Assembly: GCA_039654915.1 (NCBI GenBank)
Contig: CM077598.1
Coordinates: forward strand, 76,288,041-76,352,040
Reading direction: 5' to 3'
Source: Aquilaria yunnanensis
Lineage: Eukaryota > Streptophyta > Magnoliopsida > Malvales > Thymelaeaceae
Length of the DNA stretch: 64,000 nt
The translations under genes were made by a program, and so were the position numbers. The notes below the pieces were generated by a model, which saw only the letters and a list, made by a program, of their open reading frames with translations, searched no databases and was not told the DNA's origin. This document shows, piece by piece, positions 31,200 through 42,762 of the stretch (its first letter is position 1; every line of letters starts with the position of its first letter).

Positions 31200-31343
31200 T
31201 ATTTATAGGCCAAAGGTGGGTAACCGAAAGAACATCATAAGTACCCATTGGAGGCGAACCGTCGCCGTAACTGCTCGCTGCACCCGAAAAGGCGCGCCCT
31301 CTGTAAATGACGCGCCTCTCCTCCAATGGCAAAAAGCCACGTG
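31200..31343 (-). promoter_or_regulatory. Promoter of the N1 antisense gene
   Basis: On the minus strand: G-box CACGTG at 31338-31343 (in GACACGTGGC), palindrome GGCGA-N4-TCGCC at 31253-31266, TATA box TATAAATA at 31200-31207. Centre spacings are 137 and 56 bp, equal to E1. The start codon lies about 290 bp downstream. Confidence 0.75.
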
Positions 31344-31500
31344 TCAACCGCTGCGCAGAAATGGGGGACGTGCCTCCCCAAACGTGCCTGGAAAACCGGG
31401 ACACGCCTCCTGATTGGGACACGTCGTTTGACATCCCTGAGAAATGGAGACGCGCCGCTCAGTCTGACACGCTTGGCCATCAGACCTGCAGAAATAAAAA

Positions 31501-31720
31501 GCAGGCCACCTCGAGGACACCAAGAGACAGGCTATGGCTGAACAGCCCATGACTTTTGGGCAAGAGGTGTATCTTCGGTACAGGCTTTGCCTCGGAGACA
31601 CCAAAGAATAGGCCAAGGCCGAACAGCCCAGACCCTCGGGCAAAAGGTGCGACCTCGGAACAGGTTATGCTTCCCAACAAGACTCCCAACGGCAACCTCG
31701 GAAAGAGATGCAAACCGAAG
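31501..31720 (-). repeat. ~80-bp tandem repeats upstream of the N1 antisense gene
   Basis: Units beginning at about 31501, 31560 and 31640 (GCAAGAGGTGTATCTTCGG type), the reverse complement of the E1 array, with an 80-bp period between the last two. Same position between promoter and polypurine tract. Confidence 0.72.
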
Positions 31721-31737
31721 ACTTCACTTCGGCTTTC

Positions 31738-31751
31738 CAGACGGGGGCATG
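31738..31751 (+). other. N1 polypurine tract
   Basis: CAGACGGGGGCATG directly before the 3' LTR. Confidence 0.82.
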
Positions 31752-32618
31752 TGATAGCCAAACGCTGTCGCCTCAATCTGGCCGAATACCCTGCCACAAC
31801 AACGGCCAGAAGAACTGGTGCTTCCCGGGAATAGGTGGAATCATGCACCTCGGGAGATAGCCTGAGAGCTCCGAGCCTCGGCACGCCAGTAAAACTTGAG
31901 GACTCCATTCGCCCCCCAAGGTTGTGAACAACGCGCCTTCGGAAAAGTGGCACCAGACATTGCTGCCCGAATATGATATCCCCGAAGGTGGAACCCCCTG
32001 GAACTGGGAACCCCCGAACTGAGGGTAGGCTTCCCGAAGAGGCTCTGTCCGAACTAGAGGACGACCTCGCCTAGGGACCTCGGGAGTACGGCAGGCGCAT
32101 TTAAGGAAGCATTTAAGGAAGCCTCTGACACGTCCCACCACAGACGTAAAAAGTCGCCCTGACGCGCAGACGCCATCAGAATCATATCATGGCCCGTCTC
32201 AGCACAAGGCTCGAGGCCATCTAGTTACCAACTATCTGTCCCCTACGCCCAGACGTTCAGGAGCATCCGACCGCACACGTGTCATGATCTGAACGGGCTA
32301 GGTATTCCTATATATACAGGAAATAAATACTTGACAGGAGGTTGGCAGGCCGGAGATACAGCTCCCATACTCTGAGAAGATACCAGGCGAGACTTTTCTG
32401 CCTTTCTCTTTGAGCTAGTGACTTTCTCCTTCTTCCGGCCACCACTGACTTGGGCGTCGGAGGCTCCCCCCCCGGAAAAACACTCCGGGGGCCTCCTAAC
32501 CCTGTTTACCAGTTTTTCAGGTACTCTCCTTGAGGCGATCCACCTTCCAGGCGTTCTTCCTCCTAGAAGTCTCCTCAACAGTCATCATGACTCACAACGA
32601 TGAGGCCCTGGGCCATCA
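31752..32618 (+). repeat. N1 3' LTR
   Basis: 867 bp, same ends as the 5' LTR; G-box CACGTG at 32276-32281. About 6 differences from 16631-17497, all in the first 530 bases. Confidence 0.93.
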
Positions 32619-32623
32619 CTACT

Positions 32624-33645
32624 TACCCCGAACTGGGCTTCTGAACACGCGGAGGCGAGGGCCCGCCGTGATGCCAAAGTCCCGCAAGGGAAGATACCGA
32701 AGGAGCCTTTCTGGACATTCACGGAGGACATGAACTTGTACTCCGGGGACTGTCCTGGAATGGCCAAGCAGATTGCGAAGGGGGTGCTCACCGAGGCCTC
32801 CTTCAAGGCTATAGCGGCGGCGCATCCAGAGGATAACACCCTCGCTGCGAAGATCACCGGGCATGCTGCTCAGGTATATCCTTCACAGCTCTTCTCCTTC
32901 AATTTTATCCTAAGTGTTTGGCTCTTACTGACCTTGCGTTTGATCTTCTTTCCAGCTGCTGGGGTATGCCGGCTTTCTCCGAGTTCGGGTAGCCAAGCAG
33001 ACGGCGTTCCGAGCTTCGGCCTTAGAAGCCCTAGGAAAGGCGAAAGCGACGTGCTCGGAATTGACCGCCAAGAATCAGCAGCTGGCAAATGCTGCGAAGG
33101 AGGAAGCTGCCATCATTCGGGAGGGATTCCGAAAGGAGAAGGAATTCTTGATGGCGGACTCTTCCCGGAAGATTGCCGACCTCCGTAATGACGTGGCGGG
33201 GCTGCTTGCTGCAAACCAAGACCTTCTACAAGACAAGGCAAGAAAAGAGAATATCATAGTCACGCTCCTGTCTGAGAAGAAAGCCCTTCAAGCCGAGGTC
33301 CAGTCTTTAAAGAAGGTGCCGAAGGGGGAGGAGCGGATAAAGGTGCTGGAAGAGGAGGTCGAGGATCTGAAGGACGAGCTCGACGACCTTGAGCTTAAGA
33401 AGAACAAGTCTGATCAAATGAACAAGGTCGCGTTTCAGGACGGCTTCTGTCTCGCTCGGCACCAAGTTCTCCAGAGGTTCCCAGGTCTGGACGTCTCTTT
33501 TCTAGAGGGTCTAAATATTCCTGGGGGACCTCGGTGGAAATGGTCCAAGATCGAACATCTGAAGCTTCCTCCTTCAATTCCAGCGCGGAAGGTGGCGGAA
33601 AAGGGTGGACAAACGAGTGGCTCTCAGGACGCCGGGAACCCTTAG
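32624..33645 (+). pseudogene. E2 antisense gene, rest of exon 3 and exon 4
   Basis: After N1, exon 3 continues 32624-32873 (10 + 250 = 260 bp, same length as E1). Intron 3 is 32874-32955 with acceptor TTCCAG (TTGCAG in E1). Exon 4 is 32956-33645 and ends at TAG, as in E1. The coiled-coil region is open and nearly identical to E1. 33646-33781 is the flank of the repeat array. Confidence 0.82.
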
Positions 33646-33781
33646 GCTTTTTTAGGGCCCCCCATTTTCCTTCCCTTATTCTGGACTCCTTCTTTGGGCA
33701 CTTCTTTATTGTAAGGCAGCTTTGCTCTTAATGAAGATTTTTTTGGCTAAGTGTTTCTTCAAGTTTCTCTATTTCTATTTC

Positions 33782-34180
33782 CCCGAACACGTTCGCTCAA
33801 GAGACTTCGGAAGACCTGCAATCAAAGAAACTTTTTTACCCTCCTTTGTCCCGAGTGCGTTTACTCAAGAGACATTTGGGAGATTCTGAAAAAACTTGAC
33901 TAAGTCTTTTTGCAAGCTTCTGTATTTCCAATTTGTCCCGAACATGATCGCTCAAGGGACTCCGGAAAACCTTCAGTCAAATTTTTGTTTTTCCAGGTGT
34001 CCCGAGCATGTTTGCTCAAGGGACTTCGGAAAACCTTTCGAGAGATTTTTTACTTCCATTTTCCCGAGCATGTTCGCTCAAGGGAGTTCGGAGAATTATC
34101 TTTGCGTTGGGTATGGCGAGTACTTCTGCGAGATTTTTGTTTTCCATCTTTCCCGAGTGTGATGGCTCAAGGGACTTCGG
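33782..34180. repeat. Palindrome-bearing repeat array between pol and antisense gene (E2)
   Basis: Near-identical to the E1 array (offset 25959 bp), about six units with the GAGC-N6-GCTC core, between the converging antisense and integrase genes. Confidence 0.75.
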
Positions 34181-34302
34181 AAAGTGATATCTACGCTTTA
34201 TCATGGCGAGCTTCTTTGCGGGACTCTTTCTTGCACAATCTCTGTACACTTAAGTACTTTTCTCAAGGCCATTCTGTGCAATCATAACTCCTCCGCTTAA
34301 CC

Positions 34303-35488
34303 TTAAGCGTAGAAACTTTTCTCAAGGCGTCTGAATGCCGAGTGTTCTTCAATTCTACACCTTTGGCGTCGCCAAGCTTGTACACACCTTTTCGTACTTC
34401 GGCGAGAACCGGATAGGGTCCTTCCCAGTTTGGGTGAAATAGGCCATGGGGTGGCCCGCGGGGTGCGAAGTCAGCCTTTCGGAGAATGAGGTCTTAGATC
34501 GAGATTGGTTCTTAGACCGAGGTCGTTACCACGCTCATCAGTTCACCAGTACTGGAGGTTGACCTATCTCTACTGGGATAATGGCCCCTGTTCCGAAGTC
34601 GAGTGAGAAAAGAGTCTCTCCTGCGACTTTTCAGGGGGTCGTTCGGTAACTCCATAATACACTTTGGAGTTCTGCCGGCCATTTCCCCTTGGCTTCCCCT
34701 GGTCTCTTTTTCAGGCCATCTTTTATGGTCCTGCTCGATACTTCCACCTGCCCGTTGCTTTGGGGGTGAGCTACTGGGGCGAAGTGCATTTTTACTCCGA
34801 CGTCGGTGATGAATTCTTGGAATCCTTTGCCTATGAACTGGGATCCGTTATCAGCTACCGGCGCCCTCGGTATGCTGAATCTACATACGATGTTCTTCCA
34901 TACGAACTTCTGCACTTCTTTCGCCAAGATAGTTGCCAGTGGTTCTGCCTCTACCCAATTTGAGAAATAGTCCACTGCTACCACGCAGGATTTCATGCCT
35001 CCGAGGTCTATGCCCCAGACCGCGAAGGGCCAAGGATAGTCTACCGAAGTTACCGTTTCCGAGGATGTCCTCTGGATTTTTGCATGTCTCTGGCGGCAAC
35101 CGCTTTTTCGGACAAATTTTCTTGCGTCCCATCTCAGGGTAGGCCAGAAGTATCCCTGGCGAAGTAAGACTGCTGTGAGGGCATCAGTTCCGGTGTGTGA
35201 ACCACACATGCCTTTGTGGACCTTTTCAAGGATCGTTTCAGTATCCTTTTCAGCCACGCATCTCTCCAACAGATTCGCATATCCCTGTTGGTATAACTCT
35301 TTGCCAATCAAGGAGGATCTTCCGGGGTGTCTTCGCAGTCTTACAGCATCGCCGGGGTCTTCGGGGAGCAAATTCTCTGCGAGGTATCCTTTTATTGGAT
35401 CTTTCCACCCCGTTCCCGAGGTCATCACGCTCAGCACTGAGATGCTCGGATGGTCTAGCATCTTGGTATATGTTTTCGAATTCGCCAA
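34303..35488 (-). pseudogene. E2 integrase remnant
   Basis: Same as E1: catalytic segments GIDL, VADNGSQF and NGQVEVSSR remain, with the shared short deletion after GIDL, the altered zinc pair and the shared C-terminal deletion. A private stop follows SYRTTP (CGA to TGA at 34631-34633). Confidence 0.8.
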
Positions 35489-36196
35489 GCAATCCGCCTT
35501 ACTGTCATTTCACCTTGGTACATTTCGATCCGTACGGCGTCAGACTCTTGAGTGGGCTTTGCTACTAGCTCATGATATTTTCCCAGGATTGGGTCCTTCG
35601 ACCCATAATCTCCTGCTGTCTGCCGAACTACCGGCTGGGAATCGCTGTGAGCCTTTAAGTTTCTCACGCCAATCTTTCTCCAGGCCTTCGGGGCCCCTGA
35701 TAATTACTCCAGCTCCCTGGTGTTCGGACCCCGAGGCTCCGTCTACGTGCAAGGTCCATTCTGGCTCACACTCTTTTGGATCTGAATAGCTCTCCTCAGT
35801 GGTGGGTATTCCGGCGATAAAATCTGCCAGTGCTTGGGCTTTTACGGCCTTCCGAGGCTCACACGTGATTTCGTGCTTGCCCAGCTCTATGCACCACTTG
35901 GAGAGCCTTCCCGAATGATCAACTCTCTTCATGACATCCCTTAGTGGCAGACTACTTCGGACGATGACGGGGTGAGCCTGAAAGTATGGTCGCAGCCTTC
36001 TCCCTGCAAGCACCAAGGCATATATAGCTTTTTGAAGCAAAGGGTACCTGACTTCGGCGCCATGCAGGGACTTGCTGACATAGTAGACCGGCCATTGATT
36101 TGGCCCTTCTTCTTTCAGGAGGACTGAGCTCACAGCCTTTTCCGTAACGGCAGGCTGGCCAGGTAGACTTTGAGTTCTTCCCCGGTTTTTTGGCAT
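35455..36196 (-). pseudogene. E2 RNase H and second RNase H remnants
   Basis: Same architecture and the same two deletions as in E1. LHVDGASGSEH is kept but the segment with the catalytic Glu of the second RNase H is missing. Only scattered point differences separate it from E1. Confidence 0.8.
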
Positions 36197-36250
36197 TCTT
36201 TATCCCAAGGATGATCATTACTTTCGAGGTCATCTTGCATTTTTGCTGCC

Positions 36251-37590
36251 TTAATCTTCTTTGGGGTTAGCGTCGATGCCACTTTCGGGTACCATGTACC
36301 CAAGGAACTCTCCCGAGGTCATCTCGAAGATGCAATTCTCAGGTTTTGGGCGGATTCCGAAGGTTCTGAGTTTTTGGAAGGTTTCCTCTAAGTTCGCAAC
36401 GTGGTAGCCAGGCAGCTCGCTCTTGATTCTCCCCATTTGGTCTTTGAAGACCTTGTTCATCAACCTCTGGTAGGTGGTTCCTGCATTTTTGAGCCCGAAG
36501 GGCGCTTCTCTTCATCTTCGAGGTCCATTCTTATCTGATGGTAGCCACTGAAGGCGTCTAGGGGACTTAGGAGCCCATACTCAGCAGTTGAATCTACCAG
36601 TTGACCAATTGGCGGCAGAGGATATGAATCTTTTGGGCAAGCATCGTTCAAATTTTTGAAGTCGATGCACATACGAAGCTTGTTACTTCCTTCTTTTGTA
36701 GCAATTACCACGTTACTTAGCCATTCGGGGTAGTTTACCTCCCGGATAACGCTAGCGTCTATCAGGCGCTGGACTTCGGTTTTGACGAATTCACTTTTGT
36801 GAGCTGAGATGCTCCGCTTCTTTTGCCGGACAGGTTTTACTTCCGGACTCACTTTAAGGCTATACTGGATTACGCGAGGGTTTACCCCTGGCGTGTCCTT
36901 CGGCGAGTAGGCGAACAGATCTTTGTTTGCAAGCAGAAAAGATACAAGTTTTTCCTTGTCTCCTTCGGCCATATTTTTCCCTATTCGGGTACTATGGCCT
37001 GGGACAAGCTCTACTTCTTCTGTTCCCGCTTTTGTGGGATCTTCTGCCTCGCCTTTTTTCAGCTCTTTTGCTTCTACAGCATGTGCTAAGTTGCTTGCTG
37101 GAGCCTTTCGTGCTCTGACGAACACCTTTCTCACCTCGCCTTGATCAATGAAGATCTTTGCGTCTCCTTCTTTGGTGGCGAAAGTGACGGTCAAGTACTT
37201 TACATCAGGGCGAATGTGCAAATTTCCCTGTGTCTGTCTGCCCAGTATGGCGTTGTATGACGAAGGAACGTCCATGACTATGAATCTTGCCGTGGTAGAA
37301 GCGAACAACTCAGCAGTTCCTTTCTCCGAAGTTCCTTTCATTATCAAGGGGAGGTCGATCCACCCGAGGACAGGTAGCTCAGATGGTCCTACGCCGAACG
37401 TGGGTGAAGTAGCAGCCTTGAGGTCACTCCTGGATACGCCCAAGCTTGGCAGCAAGTGTGAGAACAAGACATCTGCGTTTGACCCATCGTCCAGCAGTAC
37501 CCTCTTGACGTCCCAGTTTCCTATCCTCGCCATTATCAGCAATGGATCGTCATGGGGAAATATGATGGTGGAGCCATCCTCGCGGGCCAA
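36251..37590 (-). pseudogene. E2 protease and reverse transcriptase, catalytic motif deleted
   Basis: Protease motif DDGSNADVLF is present. RT shows the same three lesions as E1: about 43 bp lost before PFG, 30 bp lost including YVDD (near 36425-36432), and 132 bp lost after NPKKIK. Identical endpoints in both bodies show that the lesions predate the tandem duplication. Confidence 0.85.
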
Positions 37591-39322
37591 TTTTTTTCGT
37601 TGGGCTCTGATATTCCATCACCGCTATCTCTCTGGCCCTTCTTTTTCTTTCCGAGGATGGAAGTCCGGTTGTGATCGTCTGTATTACTCCTGTCGAAGGT
37701 GGAGGATGCCTTCTCGGACTTCGGTTCCTTCGCCTGTCCAAATCGTAATCCTCGTCACCTTCTTCCTCTTTTTTCCCTTTCGGGGAAGGCATTCTCAAAT
37801 AACGCCGAAGCTCGCCCTGCTTTATCAGCGATTCAATGTACTTTTTCATCTAAAAGCAGTCTTCGGTGTCATGACCGTGATCACGGTGGAACTGACAGAA
37901 CTTCTTCATGTTCTTTCTATTGTCAGCAGTCATGCCCCTTGGTCGTTGGATTTGAGCCCCCTGTTTTTCCAACGCCATAAGGACGTTAGCCCTCGTGGTG
38001 CTCAGAGGTGTGAAGTTTTGGGGCTTCCTTCCTCCTACTCGCATTCTCCGAGGTCGGCCCATCTGTTCCATTGGACACCTGGTTTGCTGGCTGGACCCTT
38101 CGCCACGAACGTGAATATGGTCAGCCTTCGGCCTAGTCATTCTCAGCTCTTCGGCTGTCATATGTTGTTCAGCCCTTCAGTAGAATTCTCCCAGCGTGTC
38201 CGGGGGATATTTGGAGAATTCATAAAACAAGTGCGAATCCCTTCGGAGGCCCCTCGTCATCGCGAGGATGCGGATCTCGGGACGAAAGTCCGGGACACTG
38301 AGGGCTTCTTTGTTGAACCTCTCGACATAGTCACGGATGGTTTCCCCGTTTCTTTGTGCTATGTCAAACATCTGGACGGGCATCTTCGCCGTCGGCTTGC
38401 TCCCGATGAATTGTTGGGTGAACGCTGTGGACAGCTCCTGGAACCCCCTGATGTTTCCGGGAGGCAGGGAATTGTACCAGGCAGTTGCTGGTCCTGCGAG
38501 GGTGACTTCAAAGCACTTGCAGAGTGTTGCATCATCAGCCCCGTGTAGCACCATGCTGCGTTTGTATTTCGTTAGGTGGGCCTGGGGATCAGTCCGGCCC
38601 TCATAGGTCTCTAGCCGAGGTAGCCTGAAGTCGCTTGGCATGGCCGTCTCGACCACTGTTCAGGCGAAAGGACTTTCATCTCCAGAGACAGTTTCAGTTA
38701 GCCTGCTCCAAACAGGCTTGCGTGCCACCTGTTGTTCCACTCTTTCCAGTCTTGCCAAGACTTTCTCCAGGAGCAGCGTGGCACGGGGTTCTTCTTCCTG
38801 GGGCCTTCTCTTCGGGGAGCGACTTCGGGACCGAGGTGACTGAGACCTTGCCTCTGGTGACAAACTTCTTCTGGACGGAACATCGGCTCGTTTAGAGCTC
38901 GCTCTTTCCGCCATCCGTGCCCCGAGGGGCAAGTTATCTGTGGAGGACTCTTCCCGTGGTTCCCCACTTCCCGAGCTGTGACGGGTTGCCCTTGGGCTTT
39001 TCCCCCAAGGTCGTGCTGACGAAGTGGGATTTTGCGCCTAGGCTGGTTGCGGCCATCTTCGGTCTATTTGTTGTGTCATTTCAGCCACAACAGACCTCTG
39101 AAAGTCTCTTAAAAAACCCATGGTGATGACAAGAGGGCGTTCCTCTTCAGGCAAGGAAGTCTCTGGGGGACTTCGTTCGGTAGCTGGTTGGGTTTCAGGC
39201 ACAGCTGGGGACTTCGGGAGTCCTTTGTCCTTCGAACGCCGAGTTTCGACAACAGCTACCTGGGAGTAGTTTCCCACAGACGGCGCCAAATGATGCCCCA
39301 AGGCATCTTCGTTTGCTGTCAT
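37550..39322 (-). pseudogene. E2 gag
   Basis: It starts at 39322 in LTR3 and passes through the primer-binding site. It shares with E1 the TAG after the zinc motif (37850-37852). Private stops are TAG at 39038-39040 (Gln in E1), TGA at 38658-38660 and TGA near 38177-38179 (both CGA in E1). The private lesions date from after the duplication and are all C-to-T. Confidence 0.8.
39272..39288 (-). other. E2 primer-binding site
   Basis: Minus strand TGGCGCCGTCTGTGGGA, two bases inside LTR3. Confidence 0.8.
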
Positions 39323-40262
39323 GTTGACAGGTGGAGAGACTTCCTGGGGAGGCGAGTGCCTGGAGCTCAGGTTTCCCAGCTGAGTGCGCCTGAAAAGCTC
39401 AAAGAAGAGGTTAGGAGGTCCCCGGTTTGCTTTTCCGGGGAGGACCCTCCGACGCCCAAGTCAGTTTTCTGAGTGAAGGTGGAGGAAGAACACTAAGGGA
39501 TCAAGTGTCTTGCCTGTTTTGTGTTTTCCCAAAGAGAGGAAAATGCCCCCATCCTTTGCCCAGTCCCATTTCCTAGTATTTATAGGAGTAGCTGGTCCGT
39601 TCAGATCATGACACGTGTTCGGTCGGATTTGATCTGTCTCTTTGGACCTAGGGGACAGGCAGCCATTTGCAGCCTCTTTTAGCCCTGGACCCGGACGGGT
39701 TGTGTCAGGACTAGGGCGGCTGCGGCGTGTCATTTCGCCGTTCAGATGTGATGTGTAGGGTTTGTGGGCGACATGTCAGAGGCTCCTTAAATGCTCATAC
39801 CGCACTCCCGAGGTCCCCTGGGCGAGGTCGCCCTTCGGTGCGTGCACCCTCTTCGGATTCTATCCGTCCTTCGGTGCGAGCACCTCCTTCGGGATCTATC
39901 CCATAATTCTGGGAGCGCCCTTGATGAACACCTTCTTCGGGACTCACATCCATAGTTCGGGGATTCCCTTGTTCAGGTGTTTCTTCTTCGGGGAAGACCT
40001 CTTTGGGGCCTCTTCCTTCGGGGAGATTCTCCCTTGCTTCAGGGAGATGGCTCTCTTACCCGAAGACGGTCAGTTTAGCCCCTCGATGGAGACGGTGTTG
40101 TCCTCGGAATTCCTGACGAGCTATCGAAGTCTCGAGCTCATAGTGTTTGACTTCGCACCTTCCGAGGTCAGTTAAAAGATCCTCTCTTGGGTGACGTCAG
40201 ACTCCTCGGCCAACATTCTGGCGCGGAGTTACTACCGAGGAGGCGTTAGCCTTTGGCTATCA
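39291..40262 (-). repeat. LTR3 of composite (5' LTR of E2)
   Basis: 972 bp, TGATGCCCC to GGCTATCA on the plus strand; minus-strand TATAAATA at 39577-39584. It is followed by the right copy of the target duplication CACGT (40263-40267). Confidence 0.92.
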
Positions 40263-40267
40263 CACGT

Positions 40268-40599
40268 GTCACGATCTGAACGGGCTGGAGACCTCTATAA
40301 ATACCAGGGAATACACCCTAGCAAACGACTGGCAAATATCCTGACTCCTCACTCTGAGAAAATATGACTAGGCGAGTTCACTGAACCCCTCAGTGCTATT
40401 TCCTCTGCCTTCTCTCAGCACCACTGACTTGGGCGTCGGAGGCTCCTCCCCGAAAAAACACCCCGGGGACCTCCTAACCCACTTTTTCTGAACATCTAAG
40501 GCACTCTCCCTTGGGCAAACCGGCCACCAGGTGTTCTTCCTCTCCGGGAGTCCCTCCATCAGTCACCATGACTACCAACGATGAAGCCCCTGGGCATCA
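40268..40599 (+). repeat. E0 5' LTR, second part
   Basis: Resumes after the composite and its duplicated CACGT. It has ATCTGAACGG, TATA box TATAAATA at 40296-40303, and ends GGGCATCA. About 14 mismatches in 332 bases against the E0 3' LTR. The gag ATG (40568) is inside it. Confidence 0.92.
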
Positions 40600-42204
40600 T
40601 TTGGCGCCGTCTGTGGGAACCCGCTCTGAGATCGCCATCGTTGAAACTCGGCGTTCTAAGGACAGGGGACTCCCGAGGTCTCCGTCCGCGCCTGAGACAC
40701 AACTGGTTGCTGAGCAAACACTCCTAGGGACTTCTGCGCCTGAGGAACACCGCCCTCTAGTAATCACTATGAGCTTTATGAGGGAGTTTCAGCGTTCGGT
40801 CGTGGCCGAAATGACACAGCAGATCGACCAAAAGTGGTCACAGCAGACACAGGCCCAAAGACCTCCCTCACATGCACGCCCTCGGCAGAAAAGCCCGAGG
40901 TTGACTCATCGCAATTCGGGAATCGGAGACCCGCGCGAAGAGTCATCTACGGAGAACATACCCCTCGGGAAACGGCCTGTGGGACAAACTGGGTCCAAGC
41001 GACCGAAAGTCTCACAGCGAAGGAGTTCATCGCCTGAGGTGAGGTCCCTGTTCCCTCAGCGCCAAACTCGCTCCCCGAAAAGGCACCGACGATCTCCCTT
41101 CCCAGAGGAAGAGCCTAATGCCACAGTTCTCATGGAAAGGATACTAGCACGGCTAGACAGGGTGGAAGAGCGGGTAGCTCGCAAACCCGTCTGGGACAGG
41201 CTGACGGGACCCTTCTACGAAGATGGGTCCCCATTCACCCGGGTCGTGGCCGAGGCAGCCATGCCAGGCGACTTCAGGGTACCTCGGCTGGAGATTTATG
41301 ATGGCCGCACTGATCCGCAGGCCCATCTGACCAAGTACAGACGTAGCATGATAATGCATGGTGCTGATGACGCTACCATGTGTAAATGCTTCGAGGTCAC
41401 CCTCACGGGACCAGCAACTGCGTGGTACAACTCATTGCCCCCAGGAGCCATCACTGAGTTCCAGGAGTTGTCCACGGCCTTCATGCAACAATTTATTGGA
41501 AGCCGGCCAATGGCGAAGATGCCTGTTCAGATGTTCGACATAGAGCAGAGAAACGGAGAAACCATCCGAGACTATGTCGAAGGATTCAACAGGGAAGCTC
41601 TAAGTGTCCCGGACTTCCGGCCCTAAATACGCATCCTCGTCATGACACGAGGCCTTTGGCGAGACTCACAGCTGTTCTATGAGTTCTCAAAGGACCCCCC
41701 GGACACCCTCGGAGAATTTTACCGAAGGGCCGAACAGCACATGACCGCCGAGGAGCTGAGAATGGCTGGGCCGAAGTCGGATCACAACCGCGCCGAAGGG
41801 TCCAATCAGCAAGCTCGACATCCAACTGAACAGGCAGGTCGACCTCGGAGGATGTGGGGAAGCAAACTGCAAAGCTTCACACCCCTTAGCACTACACGGA
41901 CAAACATCCTCATGGCGCTGGAAAGGCAGGGGACGCAGATTCGGCGGCCAAGGGCCATGACCGCTGATAACAAGAAAAACACCAAGAAGTTCTGCCAGTT
42001 TCACCGCGACCACGGCCACGACACCGAAGACTGCTTCCAACTGAAGAAGTACATTGAGTCGCTGATAAAACTCGGCCAACTTCGGAAATATCTGCGGATG
42101 CCTTCCCCAAAAGGAAGAAAAGATGAGGAAGAAAGGGCCGAAGATGGGGACTACAACTCCGACAGGCGGAGAAACCTGTCCTCGGATGGATTGATCTCCC
42201 GCTG
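40568..42204 (+). pseudogene. E0 gag
   Basis: It starts at ATG 40568 (CACCATGAC context) in the LTR and reads through the primer site. Capsid-like region HLTKYRRSMIMHGADDATM and TAWYNSLPPGA are present. TAA at 41624-41626 replaces a Glu codon (GAA in N3). A second open stretch from 41642 includes the intact zinc motif CQFHRDHGHDTEDC and ends where the protease deletion begins (about 42176). Confidence 0.83.
40602..40618 (+). other. E0 primer-binding site
   Basis: TGGCGCCGTCTGTGGGA, two bases after the LTR end. Confidence 0.82.
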
Positions 42205-42762
42205 ATGATGAAAGGAACTTCGGTCGACGGAACAGCTGAGTTGTACGCCTCCACAATGGCAAGATTTATCGTCATGGACGTTCCTTCTTCGTACAACGCC
42301 ATCCTTGGAAGACAGACACAGGGAAACCTGCACATTCGCCCTGACGTGAAGTACTTGACTATCACATTCGCCACCAAGGATGGGGATGCAGAGGTCTTTA
42401 TAGATCAAGCCGAGGTAAGGAAGGTGTTTGTAAAAGCGTGAAAAGCTCCGCCAAATAACCTCGCACAAACAATGGAGGCAAAGGCACCAGAGAAGGACAA
42501 AGAAGGAGATCCCACGAGAGCGGAAACGGAAACAGTGGAACTTGTCCCAGGACAATCTACCCGAATAGGGAAAAGCTTGCCCGAAGGTGACAAGAAAAAC
42601 CTTGTATCTTTTCTATTGGGAAATAAAGATCTCTTTGCCTACTCGCCAAAAGACATGCCAGGGGTGCACCCTGGCGTAATACAGCATAGCCTCAAAGTAA
42701 GCCTGGAAGCAAAGCCTGTCCGGTAAAAGAAGCGAAGCATCTCAGCCCATAAGAGCAACTTT
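42176..42762 (+). pseudogene. E0 protease remnant and linker to RT
   Basis: About 350 bp present in N3 (roughly 51321-51670) are missing at 42176, removing the protease active site DDGS. What remains is the C-terminal protease part (ARFIVMDVPSSYNAILGRQTQGNLHIRPDVKYLT). TGA follows at 42439-42441 (CGA to TGA), then the linker with VPGQSTRIGKS and LFAYSPKDMPG, then TAA at 42724-42726 (CAA to TAA). Confidence 0.82.

Larger units (their letters stand above)
16631..32618 (+). mobile_element. Element N1: Tat-type Ty3/gypsy element containing N2
   Basis: Flanked by CTACT at 16626-16630 and 32619-32623. Both LTRs are 867 bp with about 6 differences by eye (0.7 %), so the insertion is young. Without N2 it is about 10.5 kb, which is 690 bp shorter than its sister N3 because of a gag deletion. 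Other defects are a zinc-motif change, TAG in pol at 19972, the N2 insertion, a one-base deletion at the start of integrase, and TGA in the antisense gene. Confidence 0.93.
3365..40262 (-). mobile_element. Tandem composite E1-E2 (LTR-body-LTR-body-LTR)
   Basis: Two minus-strand copies of one defective Tat-type element share a middle LTR: LTR1 3365-4337, body E1, LTR2 13332-14303, body E2, LTR3 39291-40262. The block is flanked by one target duplication, CACGT, at 3360-3364 and 40263-40267, so it behaves as one insertion. Each LTR-body-LTR unit is 10.94 kb after N1 is removed from E2. Both bodies carry the same pol deletions and the same TAG in the antisense gene, which points to duplication of one insertion by unequal LTR recombination. 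Confidence 0.9.

Noticed and set aside
40263..40310. G-box and TATA here as a promoter of a host gene
   Set aside because: It is the second half of the E0 5' LTR, with the matching 3' LTR at 60439-61297.
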